DNA of 64,000 bases, taken from positions 49,439,664 to 49,503,663 of the forward strand of contig OY759270.1 of the NCBI GenBank assembly GCA_963662155.1, in the 5' to 3' direction. Made by a program: the position numbers and the translations under genes. The notes under the pieces were generated by a model that did no database searches, was not told the DNA's origin, and was given only the letters and a program-made list of their open reading frames with translations. This document shows positions 22,785 to 33,153 of the stretch, piece after piece (position 1 is the stretch's first letter; each line of letters begins with the position of its first letter). This stretch comes from Lamellibrachia columna (taxonomy: Eukaryota > Annelida > Polychaeta > Sabellida > Siboglinidae).

Positions 22785-23330
22785 ACACCCTTTCCACTTA
22801 GATGGAGCCCACCCCCCATAAACATGTCGGCCCTCCAAACAAAGCTACCCCACAAATTCAACTTCCTCCTCCCTATATAGTTGCTGAACTAGCATGTTAA
22901 TTGCCATCCTCCTACAATTTCGATATGCCTGACTGCTGCTTCCCATCACTGGTAAAATCCCTAACAGAATGATCTGCTCAACCCATGCCTGGTTTACTGT
23001 ATTTCTTAGCTATGACAGTTGTGCCCTTCTCTGTGTTATTTGTGCCTACATGCACTAGAATGGACCCTCCCTTGCCATAACCCTGGACTTTCTCTCCCTT
23101 TCTGTGACATCCTCTATATTTGTCCCTGGGAAACAAATACCACATCATCACCCTTATTCAGTTATTTGTCTGTATTTTTAACTATAGAGTCCCCCACAAA
23201 CACCCTCACTTTCCTCGTAACACCCTCTACGTCCTGCTGTCATTCCACTTCGCACCATGTTGTCCATCTCCTTCTCACCTATCAACATGTCACCTTACCC
23301 TCCTGTCTAGTTGTTATCTTTTCGCTCCTG
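22785..23330 (-). pseudogene. CR1-type ORF1 with SGNH/GDSL hydrolase domain, decayed
   Basis: On the minus strand, in three shifted frames and in the correct order: VRVFVGDSIVKNTDK (block I with the GDS serine, about 23215-23180), NIEDVTER (about 23120), GKGGSILVHVGTNNTEK (block III, about 23070-23020), then FVWRADMFMGGGLHLSGKG (block V, about 22845-22790). This is the SGNH esterase found in ORF1 proteins of some CR1 clade LINEs, thought to act on lipid esters. The DGLHLS motif reads GGGLHLS here, so the catalytic Asp is lost, and several stops are present. The plus-strand frames at 23019-23374 are shadows. No RT lies next to it in the same orientation. Confidence 0.75.
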
Positions 23331-24427
23331 TCGGCTTTGCTCCTTTCGCCTTACCTCCTTCCAGGTTGAGGTGAGCTCCTCCTAGCATCTCTCTCATTGT
23401 CTCTTCTTACTTTATCATCCTCTGCTTTACCACCCAAATCACTGACACAACCCACTTCTTCCTTTCCTGCTAACTGTTTCAGCTGATCTGTCTCAACCAC
23501 TAGACCCTTTAACTGTTCACACCCCCTGTGCTCAAAACCAAACCATCGACTTGAACCTCAGCTCAGAACTTCTCACAACTGGACTTGGCAAAGTCCACCC
23601 AGTTGCTAGGTGTCTAGTAGCTTTGACCTGCTGTTTGCATGGTGCCATTTAAATTTAGTTAGATTATATTAGATTAAATGTTACTTACAATGTTCTCTTC
23701 TTACTACCTTTAAGTTTGTATACCTATATTGGCTAATTATGTTATATCTAATAAGCCAACGTGAGTACTAAAATACCTGTCCACCTAGTTAATACACAGA
23801 ACACTACGTAAACAAAACAGAGATATGATAATGTTTTAATTGTAGTTAATTGTATTACATAGTTACCACTCAGCTGAAATGAGTCTAATCTTATTATCAT
23901 TTGACTAATGCTGACAACAGAAAACCTTATTATCGCTCGCTCTACCAAAATCTTTGGTGACCTACTCCACTAAATTACTGCCTATGGCTAAATTTTAACA
24001 ATAAATAGTCAGAACACTAAACAAGGCACGGGTTGAGCAGATCATTCTTTCAGGGATTTTACCAGTTTAAACATCTACGCAACCAGAAAGATCAACTTCA
24101 TTGCTATTAGCTGCGTTAAGCCTATGTACCAACTCCTTCTCGTTTATTTTTTTTCAGATTCAGATCTGAAATATTGTTTACACAAGGTCTGTAGTTAGTC
24201 TGTGCTTAAAATATACGTAATGATAATATCTCTTATCCAATCAATATGCCATTGTTTACCCAATATAATGCTGCACAAAATTAATTTCTGTTTTCCCCTC
24301 AAGATTTTCAAGCCACATATATAACATGATTTTACAATAAAAAAAATCAGACTTTGTACCATTAAGCTATTCATACTCATTGAACATCAATGAATGTGAT
24401 TCTTGATAGGCTAAGTGAAGTGCAGAA
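23331..24427. other. Intronic sequence, C/T-rich start then unrecognised
   Basis: 23331-23640 is C/T-rich and may be further 5' sequence of the ORF1 relic (the minus strand is rich in Arg, Lys and Glu codons) but without firm motifs. 23641-24427 is AT-rich with nothing recognised. Confidence 0.4.
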
Positions 24428-24561
24428 GGAAAACCGTAACAGTTTTGTAACTTGACCAATAAATTAATACAATTATCTGTCTTTTTGGCACAGTACATAT
24501 GTCCACTGTCCTGCTTACTCCAATGCACCAACAGTGGGGCAAAGGACAAAACATAGTCAAT
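24428..24561 (+). repeat. Dispersed direct repeat, copy 2 (partner at 8.2 kb)
   Basis: Matches 8229-8366, with a 9-12 bp deletion where copy 1 reads AAGTGCCACC. Confidence 0.7.
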
Positions 24562-24734
24562 TCCTTTGTGTATGTTTGGTTATTTTTAGAGTTCACCAGA
24601 GTGAATATGGGTTGTGACTGGAAGCCTTATAATGGCTTTGTTTTGGTTTAGGGGGTAATATACTTTTCTTTTGATTAGTTCATTTGGTGTATGGAAAGCT
24701 TTCCATGGTACATATGGGTTACTATAACGTTACT

Positions 24735-24985
24735 TATCACTTCACACAATCAAAATATGAGACAAGACAAGAAACAGTTTATAAAATACCATACTGTAAA
24801 ACCAACATCAGACAAAATACACTGGCATATGTTGGTCCCAAATTATGGAATACTATTGTTATAAAGGACCACCTTGATGATTGTACGTCTATTTATATAT
24901 TTAAAAAGACAGTGAAACATTACATCTGGGGAACCTACGAACAAGATTATTCTAGTCAATTGCGATATATACCAGTATAATTTAG
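24735..24985 (+). mobile_element. LINE C-terminal fragment
   Basis: One open frame reads YKIPYCKTNIRQNTLAYVGPKLWNTI, then a CTSIYIFKKTVKHYIW end. The R-Q-N-T/S-L-x-Y-x-GPKLWN motif and the final FKKxLKxYL motif are those of the RT C-terminus in several animal LINEs. It is 5'-truncated and follows AT-rich sequence. Confidence 0.75.
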
Positions 24986-25129
24986 AATAACAGTCATGTA
25001 TTATTATATGTGAATGGCTTATTTGTGGTAACCTTTTTATCACATCTTATTACAAATAATTTATTGATTAGACAATTGTGGTATACTTGTAGTAGAAATC
25101 ACTTGTGAATAATTATTGGTTAACTTAAC

Positions 25130-25650
25130 TTCAATCAAATTAGAGCATAGGGCCAAAATTACTCTTTTCCAGCGCACTCTGTTGTTTGCTGCTTTCTTCA
25201 TTTCTTTCCAGGTGGTTCCATGTTTCTTTACTGCCTCGTCTATTGATCACCTCCAAGTAGTTTTGGGTCTGCCTATTTTTCTTTTTCCTTGTGGATTCCA
25301 GTCTAAGGCCTGTCTCGTGACATTGTTGGTTTGTTTTCAGAGGATGTGTCCTATCCATGTCCATTTTCTTCTTGCAAACTCTCTCCTGATGTTGTGTTGG
25401 TCTTTCCATCCATTTCTATCTTCAGCCATTCTTTCTAGGTTCTGTGGCTTTATTTTCTGGGTTTGTGCCTCTCTTGTGATGGTTCATTGGTACATTTCTT
25501 TTGTTCATCCTCTTTTCCTTTTTCCAGATGGATTCCAGTACCATGCCTCATTTGGTGTTCTTGTTGGCGGCATTCTAAGAACATGGCTCAAATATCTCCA
25601 ACTTCTTTTCACTGTTGTTGTATTCCTGTTGCAGCTACATTTCTAAGGAA
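25130..25650 (-). mobile_element. Antisense RTE-like LINE 3' end
   Basis: The minus-strand frame at 25409-25140 reads HPLKTN..., LRLESTRKKKNRQTQNYLEVINR and ETWNHLERNEESSKQQSALEKS. This is the basic C-terminus (WTPQGKRKRGRPKxTWRRxxxxE) of the family often annotated as endonuclease-reverse transcriptase in invertebrates. A second, poorer copy of the GKRKR part lies upstream (about 25545-25500), so the tail is partly duplicated. The 176-codon plus-strand frame over it is a shadow. It is probably the same family as 49779-51375. Confidence 0.75.
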
Positions 25651-27383
25651 TTGCTAAAAGGGTGACTACACAAAACCATTATAAAATCTTTATTAAGATT
25701 GTCAGAAGGATCAATATTGGAGGCAAGTTGACTGAAGGACTAACATTTACATAAATGTCAATGTTTTAATTTAATAAACTTTATTTTATTTGTTTCTACC
25801 ATATTCCAAAACACAGTTCACACCTTTTTATTTTTCAACAGAAATTTCACTTAAAGTTTTGGCTAACAACCTCACATGTCCCATTCAAGGTTCGTCTTGC
25901 ACCATAATATTGATGGTACAATCTGTAAAGTTGTCTTGCATCTATATTTAGGTGGTGGTATAAGAACGAGCACTTGTAAGGATTTTTTTTGGAGAAAATG
26001 TGGTGGTCATATTCTTATGATAGCCCCACCAAATTATAGTACTATCATACATACTAAGGACTTACCTTTCATTTTTATCACCAGCACTGTTAACTAGTTT
26101 TTATTTTGTTTGGTTTAAAGCAATATTGTTGTGGTGATGATGACAGAAGTGTACAGTAGACTTAGTAGACACTTATTTTTCTACACAATGCCTCTTCAAC
26201 TACCATTAATTGCTCTGTACTTTTTTATTCCTCATCCAAACAACCGACTTCCTCTCACCAAGCTGCTATATAATTCTGATTTGCTCATGGGGATATTTCA
26301 CATTGGTTTTTTCCTTGCATGGTTTGTCTATGCCATGTTTGTTAGTTTCACATTTTATTTCGAAATGGTTTTCTATGCCTTTGTTATGATTGTACTTGTT
26401 TTATCTGATCATTAGGCAAGGGTAGTGTGACTATAAGTACCTCCATGCCTTTTGTACCCCATCATCTCCACACTGGTGCTCGTATTACTTTGCTGCAATT
26501 GCCTCTATCTCCCACAATTTACACTTTCATAGAAATGCTTTGTTCATTGTATATCACCATTATCATTACATTGCCCACATTTCAGTTTGCACAATACCAG
26601 TAATTAGTGACATGGTTAGATATTTTTGTTGTTATTTATTTTCAGCAGCAGTTAAAATGAGCTTTCTTAAAAATAGTATTTGATACATGGGCCATTATAA
26701 AACATACCACATTTGATATAGTAACACACATATAATTTTACTTATACAGAACATATTCGCATTTCAGTTTTGATGCAGAAATGTACATGTCATTTTAGAA
26801 CTTAAAGGTGGGCACTCCTGCAGTGCATATGCATGTATATACATTGCATGTTATTAGCCATGTAAACTACTCGTGGGTACATAACCCAGGAATTGTTCTT
26901 CAGTTAGTAAATTGTTGTCTACATTTAATTTCACATTGTTTATGCAACATATACATCATCTATGTGATGAGAGATGTGTTTTTATCAGGAAGAATATAAT
27001 GTGTAAATAGTGAATTGAGGAAAATCAAAAAAGAAAAACATTCTTATAGGTACTGGATCCATTCAAATAACATTTTGAGGATCTGTTCTAATTTATAACA
27101 ACAATGTGCGCATGTTTATATGCATTTGTGTAACAGTGCTATTTACTCTCATGCAGTGGAACATACCATACTCTTCAGGTGAATACTTTATTTACATAAC
27201 ATCAAGAAATTATTAAAACATTGTTATTAACTTTCCATTCATAACACTAGATAACAACATGACATAAATTAAAATCTTGGAAACAGATAATGGTAGTATT
27301 GCAGTTATTTATCACTTCTTGTTTGGGTAGTTTTATTATGATTCCACGGACCTGTTTGTCAAAAGTTGTTGTTTCTGTTACAG
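25651..27383. other. Intron before E7, nothing firm
   Basis: Long AT-rich stretch. A hydrophobic 94-codon frame at 26131-26415 lacks any motif and is not called. The CTGTTACAG acceptor for E7 ends the stretch. Confidence 0.4.
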
Positions 27384-27632
27384 AGCCAAATGTAGTTCAG
27401 AACATTCATGCAACTGCTGATGTGAATTCGTTGACAATCTCGTGGGATGCACCAAAGGAAGGATTGGTGGAAAAGTACACCACCACTGTAGGGTCTGAGA
27501 CAGTTACGACTGACATTAGCAACAGAACAGCAACATTCAAAAAATTGATTGCTGGCCAACAGTACACAGTTGTGGTGGTTGCTTTGAGTGGAAACCAAAA
27601 GAGTGCTGACACAACGGGAAGGTTCTACACAA
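27384..27632 (+). CDS. FN3 domain exon E7 (type B, short)
   Basis: 249 nt (83 codons), phase 1-1. Encodes NVVQNIHATADVNSLTISWDAPKEGLVEKYTTTV, then TATFKKLIAGQQYTVVVVALSGN and the closing GRFYT. Type B features are EGLVEKY, AGxQYTVVVVA and SGN in place of the type A SVIGD. It is six residues shorter than E8 and E11 in the C-C' turn and FG loop (NQKSAD versus NLNSGVQKSAE), giving the shortest domain here. The antisense frames of 79 and 68 codons are shadows. Confidence 0.92.
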
Positions 27633-28294
27633 GTAAGTCACAGATCAGCAATAGTTTTTTGAAATAAATGTCAGTCATTGGTGAGAGCACTGCTGGCATT
27701 AAATATTTACAGTACATGTCGAGGGAGGACTCTTGGGTGTCTATCATTTATTAAATTTGGACTGTCCAGTTTTGCAATGTTTTAGAAAGGTCAGAAGAGG
27801 GAAAAATGGAGGTATAGAGTTTTGTTATATATTACAGTGTCTGAAATTACAAAAAAATTAACTGGTCCAGATTTTTTATAACATGACCCTGTTAAAATGA
27901 AGCAGCCCAGGTGAGTTTGAACAGGCCCCATAAAAAATAAACCATACCAAGTTCTGTCATTCATTTCTTATAACTAGCAGATCAGTAATGAATTTAATAA
28001 ACATTCCAATGTGAACTTTATTTGCAAAACAGTTACAGTTGTTGAAGGTAACATTAATTATGTTTGATGCCGACATTTCACATGCACCGCCACTGCCCTG
28101 GGCCATGCATGGGCAAAAGTAATATGCAGTTTTCAATTCGCTCCAAATCGAAGCCTACAAAGTTCAATTTTACGTTAATCAGAATGTCTTAGCACATTAT
28201 ATTATCAATCAGTGTATGCCTTCTTAGACTAGTATCACCAGTATAAGTAAATTGGCATATCCTTCAAATATTGTTGAACTCTAAGGTTCAACCG
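27633..28294. other. Intron after E7, nothing recognised
   Basis: No coding or repeat signature seen. Confidence 0.4.
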
Positions 28295-28505
28295 ATGGTT
28301 GACTTTCCCATTGGTGGCTATGTTAACGTTTTGCATGATTATAAGAAAACGTGACCATCAATGATCCACCATTTCATTCTTAACAGCTTCTACCAGCAAA
28401 CCTGGCAATGTCCCTGCTTAAATGTCAGATCATGATTTTTTAAAACTTCCTATATCCAAACTTACTAAGCCCTACATTCATCTGGAAGCCTAACTGAGGC
28501 ATGAC
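28295..28505 (-). repeat. Dispersed repeat, copy 2 (inverted partner at 15.6 kb)
   Basis: Reverse complement of 15585-15995 with an internal deletion. The landmarks CCCATTGGTGGCTATGTTAACG and CTAACTGAGGCATGACC mark its two ends. Confidence 0.7.
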
Positions 28506-29035
28506 CTCAAATAAGGAAGCTTTTGTTTGAGAAAGTGTTCAATTTTATATCAAGTTGCAGCACAATGTTTATGTAGAGATATTATGGAACACTCCTGCTT
28601 GTCACGTCATTATTATTTGTTTGACAGTCGGGTAAAAACAAAGCCCTGTCCATAATTTTAGCTGAAAACCCGTCACATCATTTAATTATAGGTCAGTTTT
28701 GACACTTGATAAATCATAGTTCACGTACACTAGATTTCCAGAGCATTGCGAACCATGAAGCCTGTTTACTGTCTCTAAATATACCAATGACTTTATTTTC
28801 AACTTAATATTTACATAATTGCTTGATTTTTAACCAAATATGGTACAGCTTTGTCATAAAAGTGACAATTGGTCAAATTTAACAGGATTTTGAGTGATTT
28901 CCAATATATCAGACTTGTTAAATTTAACTATTTATGTGACTGCTTTCATGCTTCTAGTTGACTCTCAGCAGCAGTAGACAGTGGCATGGGTAGCATATCA
29001 AATATTTTTGTTAGTAAACACTATTTAAACTAGAA
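28506..29035. other. Intronic sequence, nothing recognised
   Basis: AT-rich sequence before the CR1-1 copy 2 insertion. No frame or motif. Confidence 0.4.
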
Positions 29036-31515
29036 GCGCAGGGGGGGTTACTTAGAGATGCCTCAAGCAGGACAAGAGGCCACTAGTATAAATAAACCAA
29101 TAACAGAATGTCCAAAAAACATGTCTGAAGCAGGTTGTAGATGCGTGTGTTTAAATGCTAGGAGTATAGTAAATAAGAAAAACAAATTAAACATTATGGT
29201 AGAAGATATTGATCCTCACATAATTGGTATTACCGAATCATGGGCCAACACAGACATAACAGATGCTGAATTAGGATTGACAGGATACGTAATGTTTAGG
29301 AGAGATCGAATAGAAAGAAGGGGAGGGGGAGTTATTTTATATGTTAAAGAATCTATTCAGGCTAATGAAATAAATTAGAAAGGGAAGCAGAATACGATGA
29401 AGCTGTTTGGTGCAAAATAGTTTTAGGAAATTCTAAATTAACTATTGGATTAGTTTACCGAAGTCCAAACATAAACGAAGAGGATAACACAAAAATACAA
29501 AATGCTATAAAGGAAGTTAGTAAAGGGGAATGTATCATAATGAGAGATTTTAACCATGGACACATACAATGGAAATCTCTAGAGAGTACAGGGGGTGAGG
29601 ACCAACAATTTCTGTTTTTAATTCAGGATAGCTTCCTTACTCAGCACGTGCTAGAACCAACCAGGGGAGATAATGTGTTAGATATAGTTTCATCATCATA
29701 AAAAGAATTAGTGGACAATGTAAAAATACTTCAACCATTGGGTAACAGTGACCACAATCAAATACATTTTGACATCAATGTAAAATCAGAAAGTAAAAAT
29801 AAGAAAACGTAAAAGAGAAACTTCCACAAAGGTAACTATAAAGATATGGGAAAATACTTAACAAAGCTAGATTGGAATAATATGCTGATGAATAAGACCA
29901 CAATTGAATGTTGGAATATTCTAAAATATGAAATTGAGAGTATTATCGATAAATTTGTTCCCTTGAAAAAGCAAGGAAAACGGTCTAGAAAGAAACACTT
30001 GTCAAAAGAAGCTATTAGAAAAATAGTGTTTAAGCAAACTATGTGGTTGGTTTATAGGCGTACCAGAAAAGATGAAGACTATGCAAATTACAAAGAGGCA
30101 CTTAACCTAGCTACAACTGAAATTAGAAAATCTAAAAGAACCTTAAAAAAAAATTGGCAGGTAATATAAAAATGACAGCAAAAGTTTCTATGGAGTAAAC
30201 AGAAAGTTCGAGATAAGGTCGGACCACTGGAAAACAACAGGGGAAACATCATTTCAGACGGGTTACAAATGGCAGAGGTCCTGAATGAATATTTCAGCTC
30301 AGTTTTTACCACAGAAGATATCAGCTCACTTCCAGTTCCATTTACTAAATTTGAGGGCAATAAATCAGAACATTTAGGGCAGTTATTTGTAAATCCTGAA
30401 ATGATAGCAAAGAAAATTAAGAAGATGAAAGATAATAAATCACCTGGAGTTGATGGGATACCACCAAAACTGCTTAAGGAAATTGTTGAGCAAATTAGTA
30501 CACCACTTGCAAAATTGCTTAACTTGTCACTAGAAGAAGGAATAGTTCCTTCAGAATGGAAAGAGGCAAACATTACGCCGCTATTTAAGAAGGGATTGAG
30601 GAACAAGCCAGAAAATTACAGACCAGTGAGTTTAACATCAGTTGTATGTAAATTACTCAAAACATTAATTAGAGACCACATGGTGGAATTCCTTGTAAAA
30701 CATAAATTAATAAATACATCTCAACAAGGGTTCCTAAAAGCAAAGTCATGTCTAACCAATCTCTTATGTTTTTTGAAGAAATTACAAAGTGGGTAGATGA
30801 CAGGTCACCAGTGGATGTTGCCTACTTAAATTTTCAGAAAGCTTTCGATAAAGTTCCACGTCAAAGATTGTTACTTAAACTAAAAGCCCATGGTATAGGT
30901 AATGATGTAATCAACTGGATAGAAAACTGGCTTACACACAGAAGGCAGAGAGTAATAGTAGATGGTGAGATTTCAAACTGGAAATCGGTTTTGAGCGGAG
31001 TACCACAGGGATCAGTATTAGGCACTATACTGTTTTTAAGCTAGAAAGAATACAACGACGAGCAACTAAAATGATTCCAGAATTGAGAGACCTTAGTTAT
31101 GAAAGTCGATTATTACAATGTGGTTTGACAACACCAGAGACCAGGAGACTAAGAGGAGACCAAATAGAAGTGTTTAAAATAGTGAATGGTTATGAGGATG
31201 TTGATAGGAATATGTTCTTCAAACTTAAAGAAGGCAGTAGAACCAGTGGACACAAAGCAGCATTAGTTAAAGAGCAGTGTAGGTTGGACATGAGAAAGTA
31301 CTCTTTCTCACAGAGGGTGATAAATGAATGGAACAAACTGCCAAATGATTGTGTTAATGCTAGTAGTGTGAATATATTTTAAAATAGAATTGACAGATGT
31401 TTGATAAGGGCGGGCTACACATAGATGAGAAAATTGTTGGACTCTCGATAAGCCAATGGCTTCCTTGTCCACTTGCCATCTGGAACTTGTTGTTTGGGAT
31501 GGCAATCTTGTTAAA
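29036..31515 (+). mobile_element. CR1-type LINE copy 2, 1a/1b mosaic, nearly full ORF2 length
   Basis: The most 5'-complete CR1-1 copy. It starts with MPQAGQEATS and the endonuclease N-terminus CVCLNARSIVNKKNKLNIM, DPHIIGITESWA and GGGVILYVK, then VYRSPNINEEDN and RDFNHGHIQW, then linker and RT. Up to about 30125 it follows subfamily 1a. From about 30175 (AEVLNEYFSSVFTTEDISSLP onward) it follows 1b, including RLLQCG, YEDVDRNMF and the 1b 3' UTR ending GGATGGCAATCTTGTTAAATC. A deletion at about 31038 joins TILFL directly to KLERIQRRATK, removing FADD. A 1-nt frame break follows IQANEIN, and the stops after VSSS and KKT are shared with copy 1. Confidence 0.92.
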
Positions 31516-32668
31516 TCTTGTTTTAACAAGATTTGCCATCCAAGCCAAAGGCCCAGATGGCAAGTGGACAAGGAAGCCATTGGCTTATCGAGAGTCCAAC
31601 AATGTTCATCTACTTATAACCCGCCCTCCTGATATATGTGTCAACCTTGTTTTTAAACATATTCACGCTGGTAGCAGTTACACAATCTGTAGACAATTTG
31701 TTCCATTCATTTATTGTCCTCTGTGAGAATGAGTGCTTCCTGATGTCCAATCTACATTGATCCTTTACTAATTTTACCTCATGTCCTCTAGTTCTGCTAT
31801 CCTTCTTGAGTGAGAAAAACATATTTCTATCAATAATTTCATACCCATTCAATATCTTAAAAACTTCAATCTGATCTCCTCTTAACCTCCTTGTCTCTAG
31901 AGTTGTTAAACCACATTCTTTCAGGCGTTCTTCATAACTAAGGTCTCTAAGTTCTGGAATCATTTTAGTTGCTCTCCTTTGTATGCGTTCAAGCGTATCT
32001 ATATCCTTCTTACGATATGGTCTCCATGCTTGTATACAGTATTCTAAATGAGGTCTAACTATTGCTTTATAAAGAGGTATAATTAACTTTTTTCCCTTGT
32101 ATGTTATGTTTCTTCTAATCAATCCAAGAATTTGATTACCCTTTGAAGCTGCAATACCACACTGCTCTGAAACTTTCATATCAGCGCTTATTGTAACTCC
32201 TAAGTCCTTTTCTTTTACAGTAGTACCCAGAACAGTATCTCCCATTTTATAGTTTACATTCAAGTTCCCATGTCCTGTATGTAGGCATTTACATTTCCCA
32301 AAATTGAACAGCATCTGCCATTTCTCAGACCATTTCACTAATCTGTCTAGATCGTTTTGTAAATGTTGTTTATCACCATCAGTATTAACCTTTCTAAACA
32401 GTTTTGTGTCATCCGCAAATTTCAGTACGTTACTTGTTATACTGTCGTCCAAGTCATTGATATAAATTAAGAATAATATAGGTCCTAGTACTGACCCTTG
32501 AGGTACCCCACTCAAAACCGATTTCCAATTTGAAACTTCTCCATCTACTACAACTCGTTGTCTTCTGTCAGTCAGCCATTGTTCTATCCAGTCAGTTATG
32601 CTATCCCCGATACCATGGGCTTTTAATTTAAGTAGCAATCTTTGATGTGGCACTTTGTCAAAAGCTTG
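31516..32668 (-). mobile_element. Antisense CR1-1a LINE copy, 5'-truncated, tail-to-tail with copy 2
   Basis: A minus-strand open frame of 347 codons (32653-31610) runs from PHQRLLLKLKAHGIGD through VPQGSVLGP, FADDTKLF, KWQMLFNFGKCKCLHTGHG, EKDLGVTISADMK and RRATKMIPELRDL to the terminal RRAGYK, without a stop. It lacks everything upstream of RT block A (5' truncation at about 32668, inside AFDKVP). Its 3' UTR meets the 3' UTR of copy 2 at about 31515, giving an inverted tail-to-tail pair. Confidence 0.93.
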
Positions 32669-33070
32669 AGAGAGATCAAACTTGATCTTAACAATGAAGT
32701 ATTAAAGAGTGTCAAGGCATCTTACTCTGAAAGCTGACGCTTGACACCAGATACCTGTTGCAGCAGCATTTGAAAATGCTAATCTACGCAATGCTTCCAG
32801 TGGCTGTGACACAACCAACCAACTCTTCTGTCCAAATTTTTTACACAATTTGACCAAAGTAATGGGCCGCATAACAAATATCAACAATGACTGTTCTCGT
32901 GCAAAATGGCTACCTGCTCCCTCAGAAACTGGTGTCATAACCCCTAATTTTGAAAACATTTCCATTTTGGCATGTGATCTGTTCCATGCTATTCGTGATT
33001 GCTACTGCTGTCTGCCTTTTCCTATCAACCTGTGCTTATGGGAGTGGTTATATCTTCTGTAAACCATTTC
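32669..33070. other. Unassigned sequence with an 87-codon antisense frame
   Basis: The minus-strand frame at 32965-32702 reads like protein (ITLVKLCKKFGQKSWLVV, then LEALRRLAFSNAAATG) but matches no family I know and has no splice context. It lies between the CR1 copy and the palindrome. It may belong to an unrecognised element. Confidence 0.3.
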
Positions 33071-33153
33071 AGGGTTAGCTAGGGATGGTGATAACTAGAT
33101 ATGAGGTTAGCTAGGGATGGGGTTAGCTAGAGATGGGGTTAGTTATGGTTAGG
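33071..33153. repeat. GGTTAGCTAGGGATGG minisatellite at the palindrome edge
   Basis: Four to five imperfect units of GGTTAGCTAGGGATGG, ending where the left arm of the inverted repeat begins. Confidence 0.8.

Noticed and set aside
23019..23374. 116- and 84-codon plus-strand frames
   Set aside because: Shadows of the minus-strand ORF1 esterase relic, where conserved SGNH blocks are readable.
25116..25646. 176-codon plus-strand hydrophobic frame
   Set aside because: The minus strand carries the basic RTE-like C-terminus. Arg/Lys-rich coding read in reverse gives Phe/Leu/Ser-rich frames.
26131..26415. 94-codon hydrophobic frame, possible membrane protein
   Set aside because: No motif, splice context, paralogue or codon signal. 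AT-rich DNA readily gives such Phe/Leu-rich frames.
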